Below are positions 40,996 to 49,650 of a DNA stretch of 55,792 nt, piece after piece; position 1 is the first letter of the stretch, and each line of letters opens with the position of its first letter. Position numbers and translations under genes: made by a program. The DNA comes from a virus. The DNA lies in IMG/VR virus record IMGVR_UViG_3300047546_000397, positions 1-55,792 of that record; one strand, written 5' to 3'. The notes beneath the pieces were generated by a model. The model made no database searches. It was not told the origin of the DNA and worked only from the letters and a program-made list of their open reading frames with translations.

Positions 40996-41572
40996 TATCT
41001 TTTTGTTTCTTGTTGTTACGAACAATTTTCTTTACGATTTTGTTTGCCTTTTGTCTTGCCATTTTCAACGCAAGAGGCTTCACAAGATTAGTATATCTTA
41101 CTCCGTTGAGATGATCAAGCTCATGTAGAAAACAACGTGCAGATAACCCATGAAGTTTTACCTGATTTAAGCTGCCGTTTTCGTCTGTGAACTCTACCTC
41201 AATCCATGATGGTCTATCGACATTCAAAAACAATCCTGGAAAAGAAAGACAACCTTCTTTGTCTTTTACATACGGACCTTCATCTATAACTTTGGGATTA
41301 ATACACACCAATTGAAATTCTTCTGTGCCAATCACAAACATTCTTTCGGCAACACCACATTGATTTGCTGATAAACCTAATCCAGCATAAAGTTTCATTG
41401 TCATCTTCAGTCTTTTAGCCAGTGTGACTAATGCTGGTGCAGGAAATCCACCGGTGTATTCTGGTATCTTTTGACCGAGCATATGATAATCTTCACCAAA
41501 CACACGAAGAGGATCAATCTTTTCTATTTGTTGTATACCAGCAGTGGTATCAATAATTAATTTTTCACTCAT
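40979..41572 (-). CDS. def: Peptide deformylase
   Basis: A 197-residue deformylase with all three motifs: GLSANQCG (GxGxAAxQ type), EGCLSFPG, and FLHELDHLNG (HExxH). It removes the formyl group from new proteins, using Fe or Zn held by the Cys and two His. Slightly longer than cellular enzymes at the C-terminus (basic tail KKIVRNNKKQK). Common in marine T4-like phages, where it is thought to favour turnover of particular proteins. Confidence 0.92.
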   Translation of the reverse strand: MSEKLIIDTTAGIQQIEKIDPLRVFGEDYHMLGQKIPEYTGGFPAPALVTLAKRLKMTMKLYAGLGLSANQCGVAERMFVIGTEEFQLVCINPKVIDEGPYVKDKEGCLSFPGLFLNVDRPSWIEVEFTDENGSLNQVKLHGLSARCFLHELDHLNGVRYTNLVKPLALKMARQKANKIVKKIVRNNKKQKDNAIYS

Positions 41573-43275
41573 TTCACTATCCTTGAAAAGTTCTTTACCT
41601 TATCGAATCGAATTGTATTTGCAAATTTATCTTGTAGTATGTCACCCTTATGGCTGATAACAAATAGATTTACATCATCAAGTGAGTGTAATATCTTCAT
41701 CAAATCTTCTGTACCACTTGTATCTAAACTTGAATCAAACACCTCATCTAGTATCAACAGATTAGTATTAGTAGAATTTTTTAGTTTTGCTACGGCACGC
41801 CATGTCAACATCAGTGCCATATCGATACGCTGCTTCTCACCTTCTGAAAAATTGTGATAAGAAAACTCATCACGATGTCTTGATTTAATTGTCTCTTTGA
41901 ATGACTCATCAAGGTTGAAGTTCACAAAGAAATCCATGTTCGTCAGATACTTATTCACCAACTTGTTTATTACAGGCAAATATTGTTTGATGATATTTGT
42001 TTTGATACCAGTGTCTTTTAACAATGAAGAAGCAACATCGTAGTATGCCTTTTCATCCAACAACTGTTTTAGTTCATCTTGTGCTTGTTCAACTTCTTTC
42101 TTGATAATATCAAGTTCATTTTCATCAACGTTTTCTTTGGGCTTTTGTACTTGTTTGATTTGTTTTTCTAGTTTAGCAATCGATTCATTTAAACCTTTTA
42201 CACTAGTTTGTGTTGTTGCCAATTGAATACGAACATTTGATAGTTCTTTTTCTTTCTCACGCAGTTCAGCAACAACACTTTCTTGTTCAGTAATCTTTGT
42301 CTGAAGTTCCGCTAGACCACTAGCAAGTTCGTGTTCTTTTGTGCCAAGTTCACTGAGTTGCCCCTCTTTAAACTCCAAGGTAATGGCTTGCCTACAGGTT
42401 GGGCAATCAGCATTGTGTTCATAGAACTCTCTATCTGTTCCCACTTTGGATATTTTGCTTTCAATCTGAGATTCAACTTTTTTAAACGCTGTAATCTTCT
42501 TTTCATTTTCAGGAATTTTAGCACAGATTTCTGATAAGGTTTGCTTGGCTTGCTCCAGATTGTTAATGTCATCATGTAAGGTGCGTATGGTTTCTCTGTG
42601 CAGAAGTATCTCTTTCTCATACTCTTTTACCTTCTCCTCATTGTCTTGATTGAGTTTGTCTTGATGTTCTTTCTTCAATTCATATTTCTGAAGCAACAAT
42701 GCTATATCATTCTTTTTTGATACTGTCTGATCTTTGTTAGTTGCCAGTCTTTCTTTGATGAGGCTATTCATCGTAGAAAAAATTTGTATGTCTAATAAAT
42801 CTTCAATGATTGCTCTACGGTCAGCAGCAGACAGCTGCATGAACGGTGTAAAGGATGCTGAACCAAGAATAACGATCTGTGTAAAAGACTTATAGTTTAG
42901 TTTGAGAATAAATCTCTCTAGATAGTCTTGATAATCTCTTACAGCCGCATCTTGATTCAGCAAAACCGTATCTTGGTAGATTTCAAAAATGTTTGGTTTG
43001 ATACCACGAACAATCTTAAACTCTTTATTACCAATAGAAAAGTCTATTTCAACAACACAATCTCTATTGTTTATACTATTTAATAAATTAGGTTTGTTGA
43101 CATTACGAAATGGTTTGCCAAACAAACCAAAGCATAAGGCATCAAGCATTGTTGATTTGCCAGAACCATTTGTACCAACTATTAATGTGTTAGCATTACT
43201 GTTAAGTGCTATCTCGGTAAAGTAATTGCCTGTACTTAACAGATTTTTCCAACGCAGAGTTTTAAATAATATCAT
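41569..43275 (-). CDS. 46: Recombination nuclease subunit gp46 (Rad50-like)
   Basis: A 568-residue SMC-like ATPase working with gp47 in DNA end processing. Walker A LIVGTNGSGKSTMLDAL, Q-loop region FTQIVILGSASFTPFM, a coiled coil with zinc-hook CPTC (HNADCPTCRQA), signature HNFSEGEKQRIDMALML and Walker B LLILDEVFDSSLD. Size equals T4 gp46 (560). Coupled to gene 47 by ATGA. Confidence 0.95.
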   Translation of the reverse strand: MILFKTLRWKNLLSTGNYFTEIALNSNANTLIVGTNGSGKSTMLDALCFGLFGKPFRNVNKPNLLNSINNRDCVVEIDFSIGNKEFKIVRGIKPNIFEIYQDTVLLNQDAAVRDYQDYLERFILKLNYKSFTQIVILGSASFTPFMQLSAADRRAIIEDLLDIQIFSTMNSLIKERLATNKDQTVSKKNDIALLLQKYELKKEHQDKLNQDNEEKVKEYEKEILLHRETIRTLHDDINNLEQAKQTLSEICAKIPENEKKITAFKKVESQIESKISKVGTDREFYEHNADCPTCRQAITLEFKEGQLSELGTKEHELASGLAELQTKITEQESVVAELREKEKELSNVRIQLATTQTSVKGLNESIAKLEKQIKQVQKPKENVDENELDIIKKEVEQAQDELKQLLDEKAYYDVASSLLKDTGIKTNIIKQYLPVINKLVNKYLTNMDFFVNFNLDESFKETIKSRHRDEFSYHNFSEGEKQRIDMALMLTWRAVAKLKNSTNTNLLILDEVFDSSLDTSGTEDLMKILHSLDDVNLFVISHKGDILQDKFANTIRFDKVKNFSRIVK

Positions 43276-44348
43276 TCAGTAGTGGTACTCAAAGCCTCAA
43301 CGTAAAGTTCCTGCATAATATTTTTGAGTTTATCAGGTTCCACATTGATTGTCATGTTATCAATATACTTCGAAAGAATCGTCATCGTATCTTCTGCTTG
43401 GTCAATTAGTTCTTGATCAACATCACCTGTTGTGTCGGTAAAGTCTTCAACTATGGATATGTCAGCAGCACCAGCCTTGTAGATGCTATCAATTACAAAG
43501 TCAAATAAAAATGGGTTTATTTTGTTGACTACCACAACTTTGACGTAACAACCTTCATAATCCGAATAATTCATAAATGAAGATTTGTATCCTTCAGCAA
43601 AATGTTCAAGTTCATCATTGTAATTCAACTTATGAAACATTCTGTATGGGTTTTTAACAAACTCTTGCTCACGGGTATGTGTGTCAAAGATAACAAAGCC
43701 ACGTGGGTCATTATAATCTGCCCATGTCATTTCATTCGGTGTACCAACATAGTAAATATGACCGTCATCAGAACGATGATGAAAATGGCCAGACAAAACT
43801 ATATCATACTTGTTAAACAGTGACTTGTCAACACCTTCGTGGCAAATGTTGCCACGGTCCATTTCAAAACCTTTTATTTCAAAATGACCAAAGACAATTT
43901 GTGATTTAGAGTCTTTTAGTTTTTGAAGAATTTCTTCTTGGTTATCATCGCATATCCAAGGTACCAGATCAACATCAATACCGTCAAACTGCATTGTATT
44001 GAAAGTATCCAGTACAGTAATATTATCATAACCGTCTAAAAGTAATTTGGATGAATTAACCTGTAGGGTGTTTTTGAAAGCAACATCATGGTTGCCAAGG
44101 AACGTGATGAATGTGATGTTGTTTTCTGCAAGTTTATCAAAGAAATATTCACGACACAAATAGAGTGAATTGAAGTTAATAAACTTACGGCGGTCGAAAA
44201 GATCACCAAGTTGTACAACGGTAGTAACATTGTGATCCTTTAGATAGGGGAAAAAGACGTTCGTATAGAACTTCTCTATGTATTTATGAAAATCTAAAGA
44301 GTCACCTCTCATACCGAAATGAGTATCACCAAGCACACATATTTTCAT
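43272..44348 (-). CDS. 47: Recombination nuclease subunit gp47 (Mre11-like)
   Basis: A 358-residue metallophosphoesterase nuclease partner of gp46. Motifs: CVLGDTHFGMRG, VVQLGDLFDRR, FLGNHDVAF, VFGHFEIKG, LSGHFHHR, all metal-ligand blocks present. T4 gp47 has 339 residues. It follows gp55 by four bases. Confidence 0.94.
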   Translation of the reverse strand: MKICVLGDTHFGMRGDSLDFHKYIEKFYTNVFFPYLKDHNVTTVVQLGDLFDRRKFINFNSLYLCREYFFDKLAENNITFITFLGNHDVAFKNTLQVNSSKLLLDGYDNITVLDTFNTMQFDGIDVDLVPWICDDNQEEILQKLKDSKSQIVFGHFEIKGFEMDRGNICHEGVDKSLFNKYDIVLSGHFHHRSDDGHIYYVGTPNEMTWADYNDPRGFVIFDTHTREQEFVKNPYRMFHKLNYNDELEHFAEGYKSSFMNYSDYEGCYVKVVVVNKINPFLFDFVIDSIYKAGAADISIVEDFTDTTGDVDQELIDQAEDTMTILSKYIDNMTINVEPDKLKNIMQELYVEALSTTTE

Positions 44349-44352
44349 ATTA

Positions 44353-44892
44353 TTATTCTACATCATCATCTAGAAATTGTTCAAGTCCCTCCGACTTCTT
44401 TTCCTTTTTCTTTTTCTTATTTTCCTCAAAGTTGTGAATAAACTCTGAGATATTATCATACAATTCAAACTGTTTCATGTTACCGTTTTCATCTTCGTAC
44501 ATCTCACCCTCATCAAGCAAACCGAATTGTTGTGTGGCTTTATACTTCACATATAGTTGTTTCTTTTCACGCATAATTCTACGCAGAAACGCATAGTAAA
44601 TTATCTGTGTAAAGTAAGCAAATGGATTTTTTGATTTAGCAGGATCAAAGTTACGAAAGTACATCAGACAATTTTCTACACCATCTGATATCATTTCATC
44701 ACGATATGTGTATGAAATAAAGTTTGGCTTACGTGATAGATGTTCTGCAATCTTTAGAAAACACTCACCAATGTAATCTGGTATCTTTGGTTCTGGTTTA
44801 CTATTAGTCTTCGCATCTTCACAATCTGTTCTATATTTTATAAGTGCTGCTAGAAAGTCTGCGTTGTTGACGTAATGATTTGATGTTGTCAT
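44353..44892 (-). CDS. 55: Late-transcription sigma factor gp55
   Basis: A 179-residue minimal sigma factor (T4 gp55 has 185) that directs host RNA polymerase to TATAAATA promoters. Region-2-like core: YTYRDEMISDGVENCLMYFRNFDP and NPFAYFTQIIYYAFLRRI. The charged end (EENKKKKKEKK, EGLEQFLDDDVE) is the clamp-binding type of tail. Its ATG overlaps the epimerase stop as TAATG, so it is co-transcribed with the sugar cassette. Confidence 0.92.
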   Translation of the reverse strand: MTTSNHYVNNADFLAALIKYRTDCEDAKTNSKPEPKIPDYIGECFLKIAEHLSRKPNFISYTYRDEMISDGVENCLMYFRNFDPAKSKNPFAYFTQIIYYAFLRRIMREKKQLYVKYKATQQFGLLDEGEMYEDENGNMKQFELYDNISEFIHNFEENKKKKKEKKSEGLEQFLDDDVE

Positions 44893-45824
44893 TATACATT
44901 ACCGTAAATGTTATTCTTCAAGTATGTATATCCCTTGATGAGTTCTTCTACACCATCATCTATTGTATAATAAGGCAACCAACCTGTTGCTTCTAATTTT
45001 TCATTAGAGACAATGTAATTACGTTGATCTGGGTCTTTCTTGATATCGCCTTCTATAACTGTGAATGTTGGTATATGTTTCTTGATAATGTCACAGAGTT
45101 CTAATTTAGATACATTTGCTGAAGACAGACCTACATTGTAGATGTTGCTCTTCATTTCATCAAACTGATACATGGCATGTAGAAATGCTTCACATACATC
45201 ACGAACATGAATGTAGTTACGTTTGAAGTGACCTTCAAAGATGATTACATATCCATCATTAACTGCACGATAAACTAAATCGTTTACCAGCAAATCTGTA
45301 CGCATACGTGGTGACATACCAAACACTGTAGCCAAACGATAACTGATTGAGTTCTCACGTTCCATCAATCGTTGTTCTACAGCAACTTTATCAATAGCAT
45401 ACTTTGAGATTGGTCGCAGTGGTGAATCTTCTGTACAGAAATTATTTTCATCACCTGTACCATATGCAGAGTTGGTTGTCGGCATGATGATACGCTGTTC
45501 ATCAGAAACGGCATTCAACATCCAGAACATGGCATCTTTGTTTGTTGTATCTGCACCAACAACATCTTTATTGCACAACGGTGCGCCAACAAGTGCGGCA
45601 AGAGGTATAATGACATCTGCTTTCTTCAGCAATGGTGACATGTGATGTGGATTACGAATGTCACCATTTACAATAGTAAGTTTTTTGTTTTCACAAAGAT
45701 GATTTAAACCTGTTTGTTTATACATGAAGTTGTCAATAAGAGTTACTTCATGATTCATCTGCATCAAATACTCAGTCAGAATGCAGCCAATATAACCTGC
45801 ACCACCAGTCACTAATATATTCAT
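44892..45824 (-). CDS. NAD-dependent nucleotide-sugar epimerase/dehydratase
   Basis: A 310-residue extended SDR. Rossmann motif ILVTGGAGYIGCIL, then GDIRN, the Ser/Thr of TTNSAYG and the YAIDK (YxxxK) catalytic pair, with RNYIHVRDVCEAFLHAM typical for nucleotide-sugar binding. It would epimerise or dehydrate an NDP-sugar in the membrane-glycan pathway of the cassette. Two bases separate it from the 3-dehydrase gene. Confidence 0.85.
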   Translation of the reverse strand: MNILVTGGAGYIGCILTEYLMQMNHEVTLIDNFMYKQTGLNHLCENKKLTIVNGDIRNPHHMSPLLKKADVIIPLAALVGAPLCNKDVVGADTTNKDAMFWMLNAVSDEQRIIMPTTNSAYGTGDENNFCTEDSPLRPISKYAIDKVAVEQRLMERENSISYRLATVFGMSPRMRTDLLVNDLVYRAVNDGYVIIFEGHFKRNYIHVRDVCEAFLHAMYQFDEMKSNIYNVGLSSANVSKLELCDIIKKHIPTFTVIEGDIKKDPDQRNYIVSNEKLEATGWLPYYTIDDGVEELIKGYTYLKNNIYGNV

Positions 45825-45825
45825 A

Positions 45826-47001
45826 TTACACCCTATTCAATACATTTGTTATTTCATCAATTGATATTTTGCTTAATGTTGGGTAGTTACCAACATAGAA
45901 AGAATAAAAATGCATGTGATCAGTATTCGGATATTTCACGTAATGATCTTGAGGTACAATACCTTTTAGATATGGCTGTCTCAATTGATTACCACCACCT
46001 GCTGAACCACGACGAAACTCAATCTCTTCATCACGCATCTTATGCATCAGTCTTTCTACAAAATCTTTGTTAGCATATTCTGGCTGTAAAACAATGTTGA
46101 ACGCATAGTTGCTACAACCAATCAATCTGAAGTCCACCTTATATTTCTTCTGATCTAGTTTTGATAAGAAGTAAAAAAGATTCTCATTTCGTAGTTTAAC
46201 ATTTTCATCCAAATGTTTCAACTGATTTTGACCAAGTATGCCGCCAATCTCATTGTTACGCATATTGTATGCAGCATAAGCAAAGATAAAGTCTGAGTTC
46301 AACTCTGGATATTCTGCCTTATATTTTTCAGCCATTATCCAGTCACCACATTCACGAACCATGCCATGTGAACGAAGCATACGAACTGTGCGATAAACTT
46401 CTTCATCATTTGTACATACCATGCCACCTTCAATAGTAGACATGTGATGTGCAAAGTAGAATGAGAAATTTGACATCCAACCATAACTGCCAAGTAATTT
46501 ACCATTGTGTGTTGCACCATGTGATTCACACACATCTTCAATTAAAGGTATGTTGCGATGACGTAGCACTTCTAATACTCTGCCAGATAAACAATCAAAG
46601 CCTTGTGCATACGTAATAAATACTGCACGTGTTTTGTCAGTAATCGCATTGAGTATACCAAACTCATTCATACCAAGTGTATCTAAATCAATATCAACAA
46701 ACACTGGTGTGAAACCACATTGAAGAATAGATGCAATGTCAGACACCCATGTAAATGGTGGTACGATGACTTCACCACCTTCTGGATGTTTAATCTTCAA
46801 CATTGTCATTGATAAAAGATTAGCAGAAGCACCTGAGTTAACAAACACAGAGTATTTTACACCCAACCATTTGCTCCATGCTTGTTCAAAAGCATAGCAC
46901 TCTGGACCGTTTGTAAGTTTAGGATTATCTTTTTTAAGGTGTTCTATTACCAAATCTAAATCTTCTCTAGTAATATTATCTGACATTAGAGGGTACTTCA
47001 T
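45826..47001 (-). CDS. ColD-like NDP-4-keto-6-deoxysugar 3-dehydrase
   Basis: A 391-residue DegT/DnrJ-family protein. Where aminotransferases carry the PLP-binding Lys, it reads SFYFAHHMSTIEGG: His185 replaces Lys, as in ColD and RfbH, which use pyridoxamine phosphate to remove the C3 hydroxyl. The four cysteines of the RfbH Fe-S cluster are absent, so it is ColD-like. Other blocks (NSGASANLL, PPFTWVSDIASI, EDVCESHGA) agree. Start MKYPLMSD has GGAG five bases away; an ATG one codon earlier overlaps the upstream stop. Confidence 0.85.
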   Translation of the reverse strand: MKYPLMSDNITREDLDLVIEHLKKDNPKLTNGPECYAFEQAWSKWLGVKYSVFVNSGASANLLSMTMLKIKHPEGGEVIVPPFTWVSDIASILQCGFTPVFVDIDLDTLGMNEFGILNAITDKTRAVFITYAQGFDCLSGRVLEVLRHRNIPLIEDVCESHGATHNGKLLGSYGWMSNFSFYFAHHMSTIEGGMVCTNDEEVYRTVRMLRSHGMVRECGDWIMAEKYKAEYPELNSDFIFAYAAYNMRNNEIGGILGQNQLKHLDENVKLRNENLFYFLSKLDQKKYKVDFRLIGCSNYAFNIVLQPEYANKDFVERLMHKMRDEEIEFRRGSAGGGNQLRQPYLKGIVPQDHYVKYPNTDHMHFYSFYVGNYPTLSKISIDEITNVLNRV

Positions 47002-47003
47002 CA

Positions 47004-47987
47004 TCACTCCATTATAATTTTTGAGCCTTCAAAATCAAATCTAAAAGGCACCCATACATTGATTTCAGGTATTGCTTGTTTGATTCTTTCATGTGCATCA
47101 GGTGGTGCAAGAAACATAAAGAAACCACCACCACCTGCACCCATCAATTTGCCACCGTATGCGCCAGCATTGATGGCTTTATTGTATATTGTATCTATGT
47201 AATCAGTTGTAACAGTGTTCGTGAGTTGTCGTTTGCGACTCCACTGATACTTCAGTAGTTCACCTATCTCTTTTATTTTACCATGACTTTCAAAAATATG
47301 CAATGCTGTTTCGGTAATTGTTGTAATTTCTTCAAGTAATTTTTTAGACTTACCTTCTTTGATTGCATCAACTTGTTGCTTGGCATGTACATTTGAAAAT
47401 CTATCAATACCAGAAAAACCTAGCATGATGTGTTCTTCTAGGTCTAAGACATAATCATCTTTGATTCTTAGATCACGAACATTCATGTTTGCACCAGAAA
47501 GTTCAAGAACACGGATGCCACCATATGCTGCCATAATTTGATCTTGAACACCGACAGATTCACCAATATAATTTTGTTCTATATTGATAGCATCTAGTGC
47601 TAGGCCATATGGTGTTGGTAATTTACCTTGTAATGTGAGTATGGCATGAATCAGTCCAACAGTAAATGAAGAAGATGATCCAATGCCAGAACGAGCAGGA
47701 AGATCGCCATCGTGAGTAATAGAAACGCCGTTAGGTATACCATAATATTTCAAACACTCCCTTACAGAAGGATGGTCTATTTGTGAAACATCTGATACGC
47801 TCTCAATCTTAGAGTAAATAACTCTGTTTACATAATCAAAATAAGGTGGTAAAACTTTTAGATTTATATAGCAATAATGCGCCATAGCAGCAGATATGAT
47901 TTTAGTCTGCCTTGACTGAAACCAATCTGGATAGTCTGTACCACCACCAAACAAAGAAAGACGATAAGGAGTTTTAGAAATTATCAT
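47004..47987 (-). CDS. GHMP kinase, heptose-phosphate-kinase-like
   Basis: A 327-residue small-molecule kinase. TPYRLSLFGGGTDYPDWF is the start seen in D-glycero-D-manno-heptose 7-phosphate kinases (HddA); LPARSGIGSSSSFTVGLIHA is the GHMP ATP loop; GGKLMGAGGGGFFMFL is the C-terminal motif. A 7-carbon substrate is therefore plausible. In the cassette it would phosphorylate a heptose or related sugar made with transketolase. Confidence 0.85.
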   Translation of the reverse strand: MIISKTPYRLSLFGGGTDYPDWFQSRQTKIISAAMAHYCYINLKVLPPYFDYVNRVIYSKIESVSDVSQIDHPSVRECLKYYGIPNGVSITHDGDLPARSGIGSSSSFTVGLIHAILTLQGKLPTPYGLALDAINIEQNYIGESVGVQDQIMAAYGGIRVLELSGANMNVRDLRIKDDYVLDLEEHIMLGFSGIDRFSNVHAKQQVDAIKEGKSKKLLEEITTITETALHIFESHGKIKEIGELLKYQWSRKRQLTNTVTTDYIDTIYNKAINAGAYGGKLMGAGGGGFFMFLAPPDAHERIKQAIPEINVWVPFRFDFEGSKIIME

Positions 47988-48891
47988 TCAGTGTCTTAAT
48001 AATATTTTCTTTACTCAAACCATGTTTCTTCAATAAGTAATCACGACCACCGTTCTCAAACAAATACTCTTCTGGTAGTGTAATCACTTTTACTTTTTTA
48101 TTCAGTGAGTTTCTTTCTGACATTGCTTCAAGCACAGCAGCACCTAAAGAGCCACATGGTGTTTGTTCATCAATTACAATCACACCACCACATTCTTGAA
48201 GCAACATATTTAATGTATTTGGAAATGGTTTGGCACGAATCAAATCAACACCAACAATTTTGTCAGGGTTTTCTTTGTAGGCATCGGCAATAACATGTGA
48301 CATCTTACCGGAACCAATCACAAGAACTTTCTTTGAAGTAACAGTGTCGCCCATCAAACGATAAGTTAAGTCTTGTGTGAAGTTTGTGACAGGCAGTTCT
48401 GGTTGATCATGTCTATCAAAACGAACGTAGCATAACTCAGGTTTGTCTAACAGTTTATTTGCCAATCGTTTTGCTGAACTAGCATCTGACAACGTATAGA
48501 TGTTGAGATTAAGTACCGAACGCATACAAGCAAAATCTTCGGTGATGTAATGTGTAGGACCAGCATCAGCATAACCAATGCCAATACCAACTGAAAGAAT
48601 TGCAATTGGTAGATTCATCATTGATGGTCCACATTTGATTTGTTCAATCGCACGAAGAGAAATGAATGGTGCCATCGCATAACAAAATACTTTCTTACCT
48701 TGTAATGCCAGTCCAGTTGCAATATCAATCATTGCTTGTTCTGAGATACCACAATGAATAAAGTTGTCTGGATAAGTTTCACGCAGAGAATCTAATGCTG
48801 CTGCACCAAAGTCAGCAGATAAAAAATAAATGTCTCTGTCTGTTTGTAGTCTTTTGTTTATCTCTTCAATGAATGCATCACGCTGTAACAT
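47974..48891 (-). CDS. Transketolase, C-terminal (central plus C) subunit
   Basis: A 305-residue transketolase half with the Pyr domain (FIHCGISEQAMIDIATGLALQG with the catalytic Glu, then GPTHYITED) and C-terminal domain (VLVIGSGKMSHV). Start taken at MLQRDAF, seven bases after AGGAG; the longer reading places the start before that site. Works with the N-terminal subunit next to it to move two-carbon units between sugars. Confidence 0.87.
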   Translation of the reverse strand: MLQRDAFIEEINKRLQTDRDIYFLSADFGAAALDSLRETYPDNFIHCGISEQAMIDIATGLALQGKKVFCYAMAPFISLRAIEQIKCGPSMMNLPIAILSVGIGIGYADAGPTHYITEDFACMRSVLNLNIYTLSDASSAKRLANKLLDKPELCYVRFDRHDQPELPVTNFTQDLTYRLMGDTVTSKKVLVIGSGKMSHVIADAYKENPDKIVGVDLIRAKPFPNTLNMLLQECGGVIVIDEQTPCGSLGAAVLEAMSERNSLNKKVKVITLPEEYLFENGGRDYLLKKHGLSKENIIKTLNDNF

Positions 48892-49648
48892 CATTAATCT
48901 CCTTGCGGCATTGTTCAATTTCTTCTGGTGTAATTGGTTGCATGTAGTGCCATTCAGGTTTGTTCTCCATCAATGAGAAGCCTTTACCTTTGACTGTATG
49001 ACACAAAACAATTTTTGGTTGATATGCTGCTTCATCTAAAGCATTCATAATTTCTTTTGTATTATGCCCATCAACTGAGTGTATGTCAAATGGAAAGCCA
49101 GACAACTTTTCACGAATACTATTGAGCATCAAACAATCATCTGTCTTACCAAGAATGATAAGATTGTTGATGTCAATAAAGATTGTCATATTCTTGATTT
49201 GGTGATGAGCAACAAACAACAATGCTTCCCATGTTGAACCTTCATACAGTTCACCTTCTGAAATAACAACGTGAACGTGACTGTTTGGATTAGCAATTGC
49301 CATACCAGCACCAACACCAATGCCATGACCAAGTGAACCCGATGTCATGTCGATACCAGGTATAGAAATGTTACCAAACACACGAAGACATGTTGGTTTA
49401 CCTTTACCCCAATTATCCCAATCTTCTTGAGGAATAATATTGAAGTCACGCAGAATAGGATACAATGCTACTGTCGCATGACCCTTGCTGATAATAACTT
49501 TATCTTCAAAGCCAACATAACCACCATGATACAATGTGGTGACAATCTCTAGCATTGAGAAAGTAGAACCAGGATGTCCTTGTTTTACTTCAACAAACTT
49601 TTCAAATAATTCTTTACGATATAAGTTTGCTTTTCTTTGCAAATCCAT
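48878..49648 (-). CDS. Transketolase, N-terminal (TPP) subunit
   Basis: A 256-residue PP-domain half: KQGHPGSTFSMLEIVTTLY, SKGHATVALYPIL, MTSGSLGHGIGVGAGMA, and the TPP/Mg motif SEGELYEGSTWEALLF followed by IDINNLI. The canonical GDG reads SEG, a variant seen in split transketolases. Start MDLQRKANLYRK is set by GGAG eight bases upstream. Overlaps the second subunit by 14 bases, so both are made together. Confidence 0.87.
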   Translation of the reverse strand: MDLQRKANLYRKELFEKFVEVKQGHPGSTFSMLEIVTTLYHGGYVGFEDKVIISKGHATVALYPILRDFNIIPQEDWDNWGKGKPTCLRVFGNISIPGIDMTSGSLGHGIGVGAGMAIANPNSHVHVVISEGELYEGSTWEALLFVAHHQIKNMTIFIDINNLIILGKTDDCLMLNSIREKLSGFPFDIHSVDGHNTKEIMNALDEAAYQPKIVLCHTVKGKGFSLMENKPEWHYMQPITPEEIEQCRKEINDVTA

Positions 49649-49650
49649 AA

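Noticed and set aside
44281-44288. CATAAATA late-promoter match inside gene 47
   Set aside because: It encodes the H-K-Y codons of gp47 and no gene starts at a suitable distance downstream.
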